A stretch of 64,000 bases of DNA. Source: Bacteroidales bacterium (lineage in GTDB: Bacteria; Bacteroidota; Bacteroidia; Bacteroidales; VadinHA17). The stretch is from positions 124,001 to 188,000 of the forward strand of contig JADKBK010000005.1 of NCBI GenBank assembly GCA_016715075.1, read 5' to 3'. The position numbers were made by a program, and so were the translations under genes. Of the stretch, positions 35,601 to 45,359 are shown in pieces (the first letter of the stretch is position 1; the number at the start of each line of letters is the position of its first letter). The notes below the pieces were generated by a model, which ran no database searches, was not told the DNA's origin, and was given only the letters and a program-made list of their open reading frames with translations.

Positions 35601-36273
35601 TTGAAAAGAAGAATTATCTATATAGTTTTTTCGCTTGTTTTTTCCTTCATCAATCTCACCTTATCAGGACAAAAACAAAAGCCGAAAAAATGAATCCTGG
35701 TATGATGAGAAGCTTATTCATTTCGGGTTCACACTGGGATTAAATGCTATGGATTTCAATATAACTCCTGCCCGGCTGTCAGCTGCTTCAGATTCCCTTT
35801 ATCCGGAGGTAAGTAAATTAAATCCTGGCATTAATATTCAGATCGTTACAGACCTGAGGCCTGCTAAGTATATGGATATCAGATTTCTGCCCGGAGTCTC
35901 ATTCGGACAGAGAAATATCAGGTACTATAAGAATAAAGTTCTTTACAATGAACAACAGAGGCTTGAATCATCCTTTCTGGAGTTTCCGCTTCTTCTTAAG
36001 CTTAAAGGCGAAAGGCTTAATAATGTCAGACCTTATGTAATAGGTGGCTTCAACTACAGATATGATCTTGCAGCAAAAAAAGACTTTGAGGACAGTAAGC
36101 TTGTTTATATAAGGATCAAGAAGCCGGATCTTTACTATGAACTCGGAGCCGGGCTCGATTTTTACCTTCCATATTTCAAGTTTTCAGTGGAACTAAAGAT
36201 GTCGAACGGATTGGGTGACATCATTGTCAGGGAGTCGGCCAGGACAACCTCAATATTTGAATGCAATAGATAA
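35601..36273 (+). CDS. PorT-like outer-membrane beta-barrel protein, frameshifted after the signal peptide
   Basis: From TTG 35601 a good signal peptide reads M/LKRRIIYIVFSLVFSF...LSGQ and stops just after KQKPKK at an A6 run (35685-35690). The frame shifted by one base continues as KNESWYDEKLIHFGFTLGLNAMDF to 36273. Either one extra A or two missing A are present. The mature part, about 195 residues, has alternating beta-strand patterns (PLLLKLKGERLNNVRPYVIGGFNYRYDL, LYYELGAGLDFYLPYFKFSVELKMSNGLGD) typical of the PorT family linked to type IX secretion and gliding. Its place after ubiE also fits PorT. Confidence 0.8.
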
Positions 36274-36318
36274 GATGAAGTCACAAATTTGGGTTCTCTC
36301 ATTTCATTTTGAATAAAA

Positions 36319-37880
36319 ATGGTTAAACAGGTCAGGATAAATCTAAATCCTGCAGCAGCAGCCGATGAATCGGCAATCAGAAAGATTTCCGCATCACTTG
36401 CAGGCATTGATCAGTCGGAGATCTCCTCTCTCAGAATCTTACAGAGGTCGATTGATGCCCGGAAAAAAAATATCAGGGTGAACCTTACTGTAGAGATCTT
36501 TACAGGGAATGATCCTGAGCTTCCTTTGATCAGCCAGTATACTCCCTCCGATGTTACAAAAGGCCGTGAAGTTATCATAGTAGGGGCTGGGCCCGCGGGT
36601 CTTTTTGCTGCTCTCCGGCTTATTGAGCTTGGTATCCGTCCGGTCATAATTGAACGCGGACGTGATGTCTCTTCCAGAAAAAAGGATATTGCGAGGATCA
36701 GCAGGGAACAACTTGTTGATCCTGACAGTAATTATTGTTTTGGAGAAGGAGGAGCAGGAACATATTCCGATGGCAAGCTTTATACCAGGTCAAAGAAGAG
36801 AGGTGATAACACAAGAATCCTGGAGCTTTTATGTCTCCACGGAGCCGATAACCGGATAATGTATGAAGCTCATCCTCATCTTGGTACAGATAAGCTGCCG
36901 CGATTATTTCAGCTATCAGGCAGACAATTCTGAGTGCCGGCGGTCAGTTCATTCTGGAGAAGAAAGTTACCGATCTGCTGATAGAGGGTGATTCAATTAA
37001 AGGAGTAATTACTTCCGGTAATGAAAAATATTATTCTCCTTATGTAATCCTTGCGACAGGCCATTCTGCAAGGGATATTTATGAGATATGCCGCAACAGG
37101 GGCATTGACCTGGTTATGAAATCCTTCGCCATGGGTGTCAGGGTAGAGCATCCGCAGGAACTGATTGATAAAATTCAGTATCATGGAAGCACAAGAGGTG
37201 AGTTTCTGCCTGCTGCGTCCTATAACCTGGTGAAGCAGATAGACGGCAGGGGCGTTTATTCATTCTGTATGTGTCCGGGTGGATTTATTGTACCCTCGGC
37301 AACATCACAGGAGGAGGTTGTTGTTAATGGCATGTCGCCTTCAGAGAGAAATTCACCGTATGCAAATTCCGGGATTGTGGTGGAAATCAGACCCGAAGAT
37401 CTTGTTAAATATAGTGGTTCGGGAGAATTGGCGGGTATTGAGTTTCAGAAGGAAATGGAACGGGAGGCCTGGAAAAACGGAGGACATACACAAAGAGCCC
37501 CGGCGCAGCGTCTTGGCGATTTTGTTTCAGGAAAAACTTCCGGGTCACTGCCTAAGGTATCCTATTTTCCAGGTGTAACATCGTCACCACTCCACAGCTG
37601 GCTGCCAAAATCAATAGGAAGACGTTTGAGGGATGGATTTCTTCAGTTTGGACAGGTACTGAATGGTTACCTCACCAATGAAGCAGTCGTACTGGGCATT
37701 GAATCGAGGACCTCTTCACCGGTCAGAATCCCAAGAGACCCTGAGAAGCTCAATCATACCAGGATCTCAGGTCTCTATCCTTGCGGGGAGGGTTCAGGTT
37801 ATGCAGGCGGAATTGTATCCTCTGCTGTTGACGGAATGAATGTCGCAAACGCTATTGGACAAATAATTGGTAAGAAATAA
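36319..37880 (+). CDS. FAD-dependent dehydrogenase (COG2509 type), frameshifted in the middle
   Basis: The N-terminal 80 residues form a small basic domain, then EVIIVGAGPAGLFAALRLIELG gives the FAD site (GAGPAG at 89-94) and CFGEGGAGTYSDGKLYTR follows. After DKLPR (near 36902) one base is missing. The other frame continues IISAIRQTILSAGGQF, VILATGHSARDIYE and CPGGFIVPSA to the C-terminal LYPCGEGSGYAGGIVSSAVDG. Restored length is about 521 residues, normal for these uncharacterised dehydrogenases found in most Bacteroidota. The role is not established. The downstream gap to 38056 consists of tandem repeats. Confidence 0.88.
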
Positions 37881-37899
37881 TTGGTCTTTTTGTCTTGAG

Positions 37900-38045
37900 G
37901 TCGTGCAAGTCTTGCAGGTCTTGCAGGTCTTGCAGGTCTTGCAGGTCTTGCAGGTCGTGCAGGTCGTGCAGGTCTTGCAGGTCTTGCAGGACAACAGACC
38001 GCACGACCGCATGACAGACCGCATGACCGCATGACCGCACGACTA
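37900..38045. repeat. 9-base tandem repeat (GCAGGTCTT) followed by GACCGCATG repeats
   Basis: GCAGGTCTT and variant GCAGGTCGT repeat about ten times from 37906 to 37989, followed by GACCGCATG/GACCGCACG repeats to 38043. Together they fill the gap between the FAD dehydrogenase and the sugar porter gene. Long frames in several phases on the minus strand arise only because the unit length is a multiple of three. Confidence 0.9.
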
Positions 38046-38055
38046 AATTTAAACT

Positions 38056-39399
38056 ATGATACAAAAGAATTACATCTTCCTGATAAGTGCCATAGCGGCA
38101 CTTGGCGGATTGCTCTTCGGCTTTGACACGGCAGTAATCTCAGGGACCACTCCGTTTATTAAGCCTTATTTCAATCTTGATGATATCTGGTTGGGATGGA
38201 CTGTCAGCAGCCTGCTGGGAGGTTGCATAATAGGAGTTATTTCAGCTGGCAAGCCAAGTGATGTTTTTGGCAGGAAAAAGACACTTATGGCTGCTGCGAT
38301 ACTGTTTGCAATATCGGCGGTCGGCTCAGCACTGGCACATAAGCTTTCTTTTTTTATCGGTTACAGGATAATAGGTGGTTTTGGAGTGGGTATAGCTTCA
38401 ATGTTATCACCCATGTACATTTCAGAGGTCTCACCTGCTGCAAGCAGGGGACGGCTTGTTTCATATAACCAGCTGGCTATCGTGATTGGGATACTTCTTG
38501 CTTTCGTTTCAAATGCACTGCTGGTAGATTCTGGTGAAAACAACTGGAGATGGATGCTGGCTGTAATGGGCTTGCCTGCAATCCTTTTTTTCTTCTTTCT
38601 GTTTTTTGCTCCGGAAAGTCCGCGCTGGCTTGTTCAAAAAGGCAATTCAGAAAAAGCTTTCAGCATTCTTGAGAGAATAAACGGGACAGACATTGCTAAG
38701 GAAGAACTTCTGACAATTGAAGAATCGATTAAGGAGGAGGAGGATTCGGGAACTTTTCGCGAGGTTTTTTCAGGGCATATGCGCCCTATCCTTTTGATCG
38801 GGGTATTCTTATCGGTTTTCAGCCAGATAACAGGAATTAACTCAATTATGTATTATGCTCCGGTAATATTTCAGAGTATAGGAGCCGGAGCCAGCAATGC
38901 TGTTATGCAGACAGCAATTATCGGTGGAGGAAACCTGATTTTTACTTTTGTGGCCATTTCACTGATTGACCGCCTTGGCCGTAAACCGCTGCTGATAGGA
39001 GGGGTTACAGGTATGATAATATCACTTACCTCAATAGCAATTGCATTTTATTTCAAGAAGTTTGAAGGATATCTTATTCTTATCCTTATCCTGACATATA
39101 TCGCATCATTCTCAGCTTCACTGGGTCCGGTTACGTGGGTACTCGTTTCTGAGATATTCCCAAATAAGCTCAGGAGTAAAGCGATGTCAGTATCAATTGT
39201 ATCATTATGGATGGCAAATTTTCTGCTTATTCTTGTATTTCCTGTCATCCTGAACAGGTTTGGCGGAGCTGCCGCATTCCTGATTTTTGACATCATGTGT
39301 GTGATTCTTTTACTCTTTACTATATTTAAAGTTCCTGAGACCAGGGGGAAAAGCCTTGAAGAGCTTGAACGGATACTTGTTAAGAAACACAAAGTATAA
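38056..39399 (+). CDS. Sugar porter family MFS transporter (XylE/GlcP-like)
   Basis: The 447-residue protein has twelve helices and the sugar-porter signatures: GGLLFGFDTAVISG at the start, SDVFGRKKT between helices 2 and 3, PESPRWLVQKG before the central loop, GINSIMYYAP in helix 7, DRLGRKPLL, and PETRGKSLEELE at the end. Such proteins move glucose, xylose, arabinose or similar sugars with protons. The substrate cannot be set from sequence alone. A small unknown protein follows 18 bases downstream. Confidence 0.94.
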   Translation: MIQKNYIFLISAIAALGGLLFGFDTAVISGTTPFIKPYFNLDDIWLGWTVSSLLGGCIIGVISAGKPSDVFGRKKTLMAAAILFAISAVGSALAHKLSFFIGYRIIGGFGVGIASMLSPMYISEVSPAASRGRLVSYNQLAIVIGILLAFVSNALLVDSGENNWRWMLAVMGLPAILFFFFLFFAPESPRWLVQKGNSEKAFSILERINGTDIAKEELLTIEESIKEEEDSGTFREVFSGHMRPILLIGVFLSVFSQITGINSIMYYAPVIFQSIGAGASNAVMQTAIIGGGNLIFTFVAISLIDRLGRKPLLIGGVTGMIISLTSIAIAFYFKKFEGYLILILILTYIASFSASLGPVTWVLVSEIFPNKLRSKAMSVSIVSLWMANFLLILVFPVILNRFGGAAAFLIFDIMCVILLLFTIFKVPETRGKSLEELERILVKKHKV

Positions 39400-39417
39400 G
39401 GATAATTGGCTCTCCAA

Positions 39418-39864
39418 ATGAAAAAACTTAAAGCCAAAACAGGAATAATCTGGGCAATATTGGGTTTGCCGCTGATTATTATTCTCTCCCCTGGCATGAA
39501 TAGCTTTTCAGAGTCAGCCGCAAAGCTTCCTTTTGTGAAAATTAATCCGAACTACACTGGTGGTGAAGTTGCAAGACAGATCATTTCACCAAACTGCACC
39601 ATCGACATCAGAAAACCGGTTTTCAATGGTTTGACAGGAGAGAGAAAGAATGGTTTTGTGCAGGTTGACTGGCGTGGAAAAATCCCTGAAGAGATAATAG
39701 ACACGATTGATTTTAATTTAGATAATCTGCCTGATTTCCGGGTGCATATCCTGACTAAACAGGAGAGAACTGAAATAAATGCATTTAACAGCCAGTCACA
39801 AAAGCTCATAATCTCAACGCCAACTTCATATGGTTGGGCAATACGGGTCAAAGTGACCAGATAA
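39418..39864 (+). CDS. Unknown protein with one N-terminal membrane helix
   Basis: With ATG 39418 as start the protein has 148 residues. Residues about 8-26 (TGIIWAILGLPLIIILSPG) form a signal anchor or signal peptide. The rest is soluble and beta-rich, with a repeated Pro/Asn pattern (NYTGGEVARQIISPNCTIDIRKPVFNGL). I do not recognise a family. It may be translated with the sugar porter gene, since the gap is 18 bases. Confidence 0.7.
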   Translation: MKKLKAKTGIIWAILGLPLIIILSPGMNSFSESAAKLPFVKINPNYTGGEVARQIISPNCTIDIRKPVFNGLTGERKNGFVQVDWRGKIPEEIIDTIDFNLDNLPDFRVHILTKQERTEINAFNSQSQKLIISTPTSYGWAIRVKVTR

Positions 39865-39918
39865 AGTTTTAAACCTAAACAGGCAATTTCTATTTAAAGC
39901 CAGTCAATAAGCCTGCTG

Positions 39919-41154
39919 TTATCTGTCAGACTGTTTTTCGCTGTTGAGTATTGGCGATTCACTTAGACGCAGGGACATCAGGATACTAAGAACCATTAAC
40001 ACGATCAGAATAACAAGTGACCGCGTCATTGATCCTGTCTGTGAAGACTTCATGCTATCCATTCCGAAGATAAAAGCTATTCCGGAAACCTGTCCCATTA
40101 ACAAAAGCATGCCATTTGATGTGCCTTCTGAGGCAGGGAAGGTAATTTCTGCACCATATTGAAATCCAATTGGCCCGGCGCTCAGCAGGAAAAAACCAAG
40201 TACCATACCCGAAGTGATCATGAGCCAGTAGCTTGTGGCGAATGTTATACCTGTCAGTCCAAGAGTTGCTCCAAACAGAGCAAGAATAATAAACGGGGTC
40301 CGCCTTTTATATTTGTCAGAGAGCATTGGTATTATGAGAGCTCCAACTATTCCACCAACAATCATCATTCCTCCTGTTATTCCGGCCTGTGTGGCTGAAA
40401 AACCCCTGGGTCTCATTATATCTTCTATCCATGTAGTAACACTGTTAAAGACTCCGAGTCCGATGAAAAATATGATCATCAGCCAGATAAAGTCTTTGGT
40501 TCTTATAGTGCTTTTGAACCCGTCAAATACCAGTGAGCGTTCCTCCTGTTCAGGAAGACATGGCGCTGTAGGTGGGCCTTCTTTAATGAAGAGCAGAAAA
40601 ATGACAGCAATTGAAATGGAAAGTATACCATATATATAGAGCATTCCGCCTATGCCTGAACCAACGATGAGGTAGGGAGTGACAGTCATCCCTGCCAGTA
40701 TTCCGATATACATTGACAGAGTTCCAAGTCCGGCAGCAGTAGCCCGTTCCTCCATCGGAAACCATCTGGCTGAGAGTTTTGTAATTGCATTAAGTATAAA
40801 CGGCTGTCCGACAGCAATTCCGATCTGGGCTAAAAGAAGGATGTTGTAATCTGGTCCGGCAAAACCGCGCAGAAGTCCGAAAACACCTGTAAATAGTGCG
40901 CCGATACCTACTCCGATTCGTATTCCGTATTTATCAATAATCCATGAAGCAGGAATTGAAACAACAACATATACTATCATAAAGCACATGGATAGAATTC
41001 CAATCTGTAAATCAGATACTCCATAATATCGGGTTGCATCTCCGGTAATCGGGGCAAAGGTTATCCACAACAGCTGATTGGAAGCAACCAGAAGCATATA
41101 GACTATGAGTATGAACCAACGGAGTTTGTAAATTTTGAAATTTGATTGTGTCAT
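39919..41154 (-). CDS. MFS transporter
   Basis: The 411-residue protein has twelve predicted helices. Early segments are QLLWITFAPITGDATRYYGVSDLQIGILSMCFMIVYVVVSIPASWIIDKYGIRIGVGIG, with the MFS motif between helices 2 and 3 (DKYGIR). The second half has SDKYKRRTPFIILALFG. The general outline is that of MFS proteins annotated as NNP, CynX or feline-leukemia-virus-receptor-related types; substrate unknown. The gene ends about 55 bases from the convergent small protein gene and starts 24 bases after an RNA methyltransferase gene, so the two minus-strand genes are probably co-transcribed. Confidence 0.85.
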   Translation of the reverse strand: MTQSNFKIYKLRWFILIVYMLLVASNQLLWITFAPITGDATRYYGVSDLQIGILSMCFMIVYVVVSIPASWIIDKYGIRIGVGIGALFTGVFGLLRGFAGPDYNILLLAQIGIAVGQPFILNAITKLSARWFPMEERATAAGLGTLSMYIGILAGMTVTPYLIVGSGIGGMLYIYGILSISIAVIFLLFIKEGPPTAPCLPEQEERSLVFDGFKSTIRTKDFIWLMIIFFIGLGVFNSVTTWIEDIMRPRGFSATQAGITGGMMIVGGIVGALIIPMLSDKYKRRTPFIILALFGATLGLTGITFATSYWLMITSGMVLGFFLLSAGPIGFQYGAEITFPASEGTSNGMLLLMGQVSGIAFIFGMDSMKSSQTGSMTRSLVILIVLMVLSILMSLRLSESPILNSEKQSDR

Positions 41155-41178
41155 AATGTACTTTTAAAAAATTACCGT

Positions 41179-41961
41179 TTATTTATTTATGATGCTGATT
41201 TGCCTCAGGAATTCGGAGAAAACAACAGATGCAGCCATACTCACATTCAGTGAGTCAATGCCGGGCTTTGCACTCGCTGCCGGAGGTATCATTATTTTGT
41301 GTGTGATGAAGGGCATAATTTCTTCAGAGATTCCCCTGGATTCATTTCCCATAAGGATAAGGCCCTTATCTCCAAGTTTTTCCCGGTAAATTGATTCTCC
41401 CTCAAGAAGTGTTCCATAAACAGGTATCTTTTGTTCACGGGCAAGTGCAGCAATATTAATCAGGTCTGCGTAATAAACATTTACATGTAATATTGCTCCC
41501 ATTGATGCCTGCACAACTTTAGGATTATATACATCCACACAGTCATGCGAACATATAATATTTTTTATTCCAAACCAGGCTGCCGCTCTGATTATTGTTC
41601 CCAGATTCCCCGGATCCTGCACAAAATCAAGAGCCACGCAGAGGCTTTCCAGTAATGTCCCTGCGTTTAATATTCTTTCAGGAATCGGAATCACTGCCAG
41701 TGCATTATGAGGTGTTTTTAATGTGCTGATTTGCTTTAGTTCTTCATAGGAGACATCCACTATCTCACCAATACACTCCTTCAGCAGGGGCGAAAGTGAG
41801 CTGATGAATTCCTTTTTGGCTATCAGTGTCTTTACAGGGACTTTGGCAAACATGAACTCTCTTACAAGTTTGTCGCCCTCAATTATATATAATCCCTCTT
41901 CATCTCTCACCTTCTTTTTCTGAAGTGAAATAATAAACCTGGCCTTGTTCTTACTGATCAT
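41179..41961 (-). CDS. TrmH/SpoU family RNA methyltransferase
   Basis: The 260-residue SPOUT enzyme has a substrate-binding N-terminal domain (RFIISLQKKKVRDEEGLYIIEGDKLVREF). The catalytic motifs are VALDFVQDPGNLGTIIRAAAWFGI (motif 1), GLILMGNESRGI (motif 2) and IPPAASAKPGIDSLNVSMAASVVFSEF (motif 3, which shapes the SAM knot). It should methylate the 2'-O ribose in rRNA or tRNA; the target nucleotide is not evident. The start is ATG 41961, about 145 bases from the divergent TamL gene. Confidence 0.93.
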   Translation of the reverse strand: MISKNKARFIISLQKKKVRDEEGLYIIEGDKLVREFMFAKVPVKTLIAKKEFISSLSPLLKECIGEIVDVSYEELKQISTLKTPHNALAVIPIPERILNAGTLLESLCVALDFVQDPGNLGTIIRAAAWFGIKNIICSHDCVDVYNPKVVQASMGAILHVNVYYADLINIAALAREQKIPVYGTLLEGESIYREKLGDKGLILMGNESRGISEEIMPFITHKIMIPPAASAKPGIDSLNVSMAASVVFSEFLRQISIINK

Positions 41962-42033
41962 TTAGTTCAAGAATTATCCTAAATCTTTTCAATTCTGTAC
42001 TCAATGGTGCAAATGTATATTAAAGAATGCAAT

Positions 42034-42061
42034 GTAGAGACATCCCGGTGTATGTCTCTAC
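42034..42061. repeat. 28-base hairpin, GTAGAGACAT/ATGTCTCTAC
   Basis: A perfect 10-base stem with the loop CCCGGTGT lies in the gap between the divergent RNA methyltransferase and TamL genes. The same length and similar ends (GTAGGGAACGG...CCGTTCCCTAC) occur at 49216-49243. Confidence 0.75.
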
Positions 42062-42107
42062 TTAAGATAATTATTGATATATTTGATTTCAACTTTTAAA
42101 TAGGATA

Positions 42108-44372
42108 TTGAGACCTACCTGTTTATATAACCTGCAGTTTATCCGGGGATTATATCTCTGTCTTATAATCTTGATGATTGTCGTCTCATCGTGTAATCCG
42201 ACCAAATCTCCTTATATAAAGCAGCATCCAAATAAAAAAATCTTTGGGGCACGGTTTCATCTTGGTCTCTATAATCTTTCGAACCTGGAAAAAGAGAACT
42301 GGTTTCACAAATGGCTGAGAGGGATAGGGGAGGAACCGGTCATTTTCGATCCTTATGCAACTACCAAATCGAAGGATCAGATTAAATCGTACGTTGCATC
42401 CAAGGGCTACTTTGATGGCCAGGTAACAGAGACCATTACCACACTTAAGCAAAAGACTGATGTATATTATAATGTTGAGCTGAAACCACCTTATACCATT
42501 CGGAATATTTATAATGAAATAGCAGACAGCAATGTTAAGAAGCTCTATCTGTTTGATTCAGTAAATTGTGTCATTGAAAGAGGAAAGCCGTATGATGTGG
42601 ATATTTTGCAGGCTGAGAGATCGAGATTTGAGAGGTTTGTTAAGGACCATGGATTTTTTGGCTTTTCAGGTGATCATATTTATTTCAGGGTTGACAGCAC
42701 AGTTGGCACCAGGCAGGTTGATATCTATTATGGCGTCAGGAAATTCATGAAAATTGATGAGTTCAATAAGGTTAATCTGATCCAGCATCCGATCTACAAG
42801 GTAAAGGACGTTTTTATTTATCCCGAGTTTTTCCCAAAGAATGCACTTGAAGGAGGCGATTCGTATATGAATAGTCTGGATACAACTTTTTACAAGGGAT
42901 ATTATTTCATTAATTCAAAAAAATCGGAAAGAGTAAAATATGATCTGATCCTCCAGTCACTCTATCTAAAGCCGGGTGCAACATATAATTTTACCAATAC
43001 GGAGCAGTCTCAATCCCACCTGCTTACACTGAAAGTGTACAGGTTGGTAAATATCAATTATAATGAACCGGGAGGATGGTCACCACTCAACACTATTCAG
43101 GATCTGAACTGTAATATTCAGCTGACCCCACTCAGTCAGCAATCATACAAAGTGGAGCTTGAAGGAACCAACTCAGCAGGTAACATTGGAGGAGCTGTTA
43201 ACCTGATCTATCAGAACAAGAATATCTTCCATGGCGCCCAGCTTTTCAATATGAAGCTGAAAGGCGCAATAGAGGCTCTCGCCCAGGAAAACACAAGCTT
43301 AAAGAAATCCCAGGAATATGGTCTTGAGGCAAGCCTCAGATTCCCCGAATTTCTGCTTCCATTTATTGAAAAGGAGCAGTTCGTAAAAAAATATAATCCC
43401 TCAACTATACTGCTCGCTGCTTATAACTATCAGGATCTTCCCTTCTATACCAGGATCATGTCCAATGCAACCTTCGGTTACGATTGGAAAGCCGGTAATT
43501 TTCAGGAGCATATTGTGAGCCCGCTCCAGTTTAACGTAGTAAAACTGCTTAAGATTGATTCCGCATACCAGGCTGAAATTGAGTCTTCATCATACCTTGC
43601 ATACAGCTATAAGGATGTTATGATCCTCGGTGGTAAGTATTCATTTATCTTTAATAATCAGAAGATTAACAAATCACGGGATTACTGGTTCCTCAGGATT
43701 AATGCAGAAGCTTCAGGAAACCTTCTGGCAACGATGAAAAGGATTTCAAAAAGCCCTAAAACAGAGGACGGGACATATGAATTTCTTGGACAGCCATTTG
43801 CCCAGTATATAAAGACTGACCTGGATGTAAGATATAATTACAGGTTCAATGATGTCGGATCACTTGTCTACCGTGGCTTTTTCGGCATTGGTATTCCTTA
43901 TGGCAATTCAAAAGCCATACCCTTTGAAAAGCAGTATTTCAGCGGTGGTGCCAACGGAATACGCGCATGGCAGGTACGTACCCTTGGTCCGGGCTCATAT
44001 CTTCCCACCGATTCTACATTCCTTAACCAGACAGCTGATATCAAACTTGAGGTAAATGCCGAATACCGGTTCAAGCTGTTCTGGATCCTTGAGGGTGCAG
44101 TCTTTCTGGATGCGGGAAATATCTGGACCTACAGGGAGGATCCATCGCGTCCCGGCTCTCAGTTTAAACTGAATAAGTTCTATAAAGATATAGCTGTCGG
44201 TACCGGAGCAGGCTTGAGGTTCGACTTTAAATTCGTGATCGGAAGGATTGATTTTGGTATGAAGCTGCGCGATCCCTCCTCCACAGGCCATTCGAAATGG
44301 ATCATAATGGACAGGCCCTACAAATACTGGGATGACTTTGCTCTGGTCATAGGTATAGGATACCCGTTCTGA
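42108..44372 (+). CDS. tamL: TamL-type BamA/TamA family outer-membrane lipoprotein
   Basis: The start is taken as TTG 42108, giving a 754-residue protein with a lipoprotein signal (LYLCLIILMIVVSSC). POTRA-like repeats fill about residues 60-330 (KDQIKSYVASKGYFDGQVTETI, RFERFVKDHGFFGFSGDHIYFRVD). The C-terminal 400 residues are the 16-strand barrel, with KQYFSGGANGIRAWQVRTLGPGSY (the VRGF-like loop of the family) and a final aromatic strand LVIGIGYPF. In Bacteroidota, TamL is the lipidated relative of TamA that works with TamB in envelope assembly. Neighbours do not include tamB. Confidence 0.88.
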   Translation: MRPTCLYNLQFIRGLYLCLIILMIVVSSCNPTKSPYIKQHPNKKIFGARFHLGLYNLSNLEKENWFHKWLRGIGEEPVIFDPYATTKSKDQIKSYVASKGYFDGQVTETITTLKQKTDVYYNVELKPPYTIRNIYNEIADSNVKKLYLFDSVNCVIERGKPYDVDILQAERSRFERFVKDHGFFGFSGDHIYFRVDSTVGTRQVDIYYGVRKFMKIDEFNKVNLIQHPIYKVKDVFIYPEFFPKNALEGGDSYMNSLDTTFYKGYYFINSKKSERVKYDLILQSLYLKPGATYNFTNTEQSQSHLLTLKVYRLVNINYNEPGGWSPLNTIQDLNCNIQLTPLSQQSYKVELEGTNSAGNIGGAVNLIYQNKNIFHGAQLFNMKLKGAIEALAQENTSLKKSQEYGLEASLRFPEFLLPFIEKEQFVKKYNPSTILLAAYNYQDLPFYTRIMSNATFGYDWKAGNFQEHIVSPLQFNVVKLLKIDSAYQAEIESSSYLAYSYKDVMILGGKYSFIFNNQKINKSRDYWFLRINAEASGNLLATMKRISKSPKTEDGTYEFLGQPFAQYIKTDLDVRYNYRFNDVGSLVYRGFFGIGIPYGNSKAIPFEKQYFSGGANGIRAWQVRTLGPGSYLPTDSTFLNQTADIKLEVNAEYRFKLFWILEGAVFLDAGNIWTYREDPSRPGSQFKLNKFYKDIAVGTGAGLRFDFKFVIGRIDFGMKLRDPSSTGHSKWIIMDRPYKYWDDFALVIGIGYPF

Positions 44373-44493
44373 TATCCCCCTGCATTCTTCTGTTACTCAT
44401 AAAAATTCTGCTGAAATCAAAATTGTGGACTTTCGCATTTATAACTGCTGGTAATTTTGTAAATTGCAGTCAGTCTTACTGCTTTTTGTGAAA

Positions 44494-45348
44494 ATGATAT
44501 TAAACAGTGAACCTGTAAAGGACTGGTTTGGCTATACCCGGAGGGAGAGAAGATCGGCATTCATCCTTCTCACAATTATTTTCATAGTAATTGGTTTTAG
44601 ATATCTGTTGCCGGAGCAGAACATTGAAATTGAGAATTTCAATGTTCTGCAGGCTGATACAGGTAATATCACTGAGCTTGCAGGTGCTTCCCCTGGTTCC
44701 AGAAAAGCCCTTTTTGCATTTGATCCCAATTCAGCATCATTTGATACGCTGGTACAGCTTGGTTTTGACCCCAGGGAAGCCGGTATTATGATTAAGTACA
44801 GGAAAATGGGAGGAAAGTTCAGGAGAGCAGCTGATTTAAGGAAGTTTCAGGGAGTTGACAGCAGCCTGGTCGCAGAACTGGAATCATATGTTGTCATAAC
44901 TCCCGGCAAATCAGTAAAAGCTGATATTCCGCGGACTTTACAGGAACGCAGGCTTCTTGATATAAACAGTTGTGATTCAGTAGCTTTAGTTGGATTACCA
45001 GGCATAGGTCCTGTTTTGTCAGCCAGGATTCTTAAATACAGGAATCTGCTTGGGGGATTTGCCAGTGTTGAACAGCTAAAGGAGGTTTACGGATTGCCGG
45101 AGGAAACTTATGATATTATAAAGGGAAGGTTGTTTGCAGACAGTTCAGGTATCAGGAAAATAAAAATTAATACTGCTGTTTACAGGGAGCTGATCAGGAT
45201 TCCGTATATTGAAAAATATGAAGTTTCTGCTATCCTGAAATACAGGGAATTATCCGGCGTGATAAAGAGTATTGAGTGTCTGAAGGAGAACAAGATTTTT
45301 ACTTCTGAAAAGGCCGGTAAGGTTGAACCGTATCTGGATTTCAGGTGA
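44494..45348 (+). CDS. Helix-hairpin-helix (ComEA-like) protein with N-terminal membrane anchor
   Basis: ATG 44494 is preferred over a TTG at 44464. The 284-residue protein has a short cytoplasmic start (DWFGYTRRERRSAFIL), one membrane helix and then three ComEA-like HhH units. They read FDPNSASFDTLVQLGFDPREAGIMIKYRKMGGKF, LDINSCDSVALVGLPGIGPVLSARILKYRNLLGGF and KINTAVYRELIRIPYIEKYEVSAILKYREL. In Bacteroidota this layout is common and is thought to bind DNA outside the inner membrane, possibly for DNA uptake, though this is inferred from ComEA. It is followed by a 595-base gap. Confidence 0.87.
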   Translation: MILNSEPVKDWFGYTRRERRSAFILLTIIFIVIGFRYLLPEQNIEIENFNVLQADTGNITELAGASPGSRKALFAFDPNSASFDTLVQLGFDPREAGIMIKYRKMGGKFRRAADLRKFQGVDSSLVAELESYVVITPGKSVKADIPRTLQERRLLDINSCDSVALVGLPGIGPVLSARILKYRNLLGGFASVEQLKEVYGLPEETYDIIKGRLFADSSGIRKIKINTAVYRELIRIPYIEKYEVSAILKYRELSGVIKSIECLKENKIFTSEKAGKVEPYLDFR

Positions 45349-45359
45349 TAAGAAATTTA

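Noticed and set aside
37794..38064. Minus-strand frames with Cys-Lys-Thr-Cys or Arg-Pro-Ala repeats, looking like metallothionein-type proteins
   Set aside because: The 9-base repeat unit keeps all three frames open; no start site or conserved end, and the frames run into the real dehydrogenase gene.
38056..39399. Assignment of the sugar porter as a xylose or glucose transporter
   Set aside because: Family signatures are clear, but no residue pattern or neighbour fixes the substrate.
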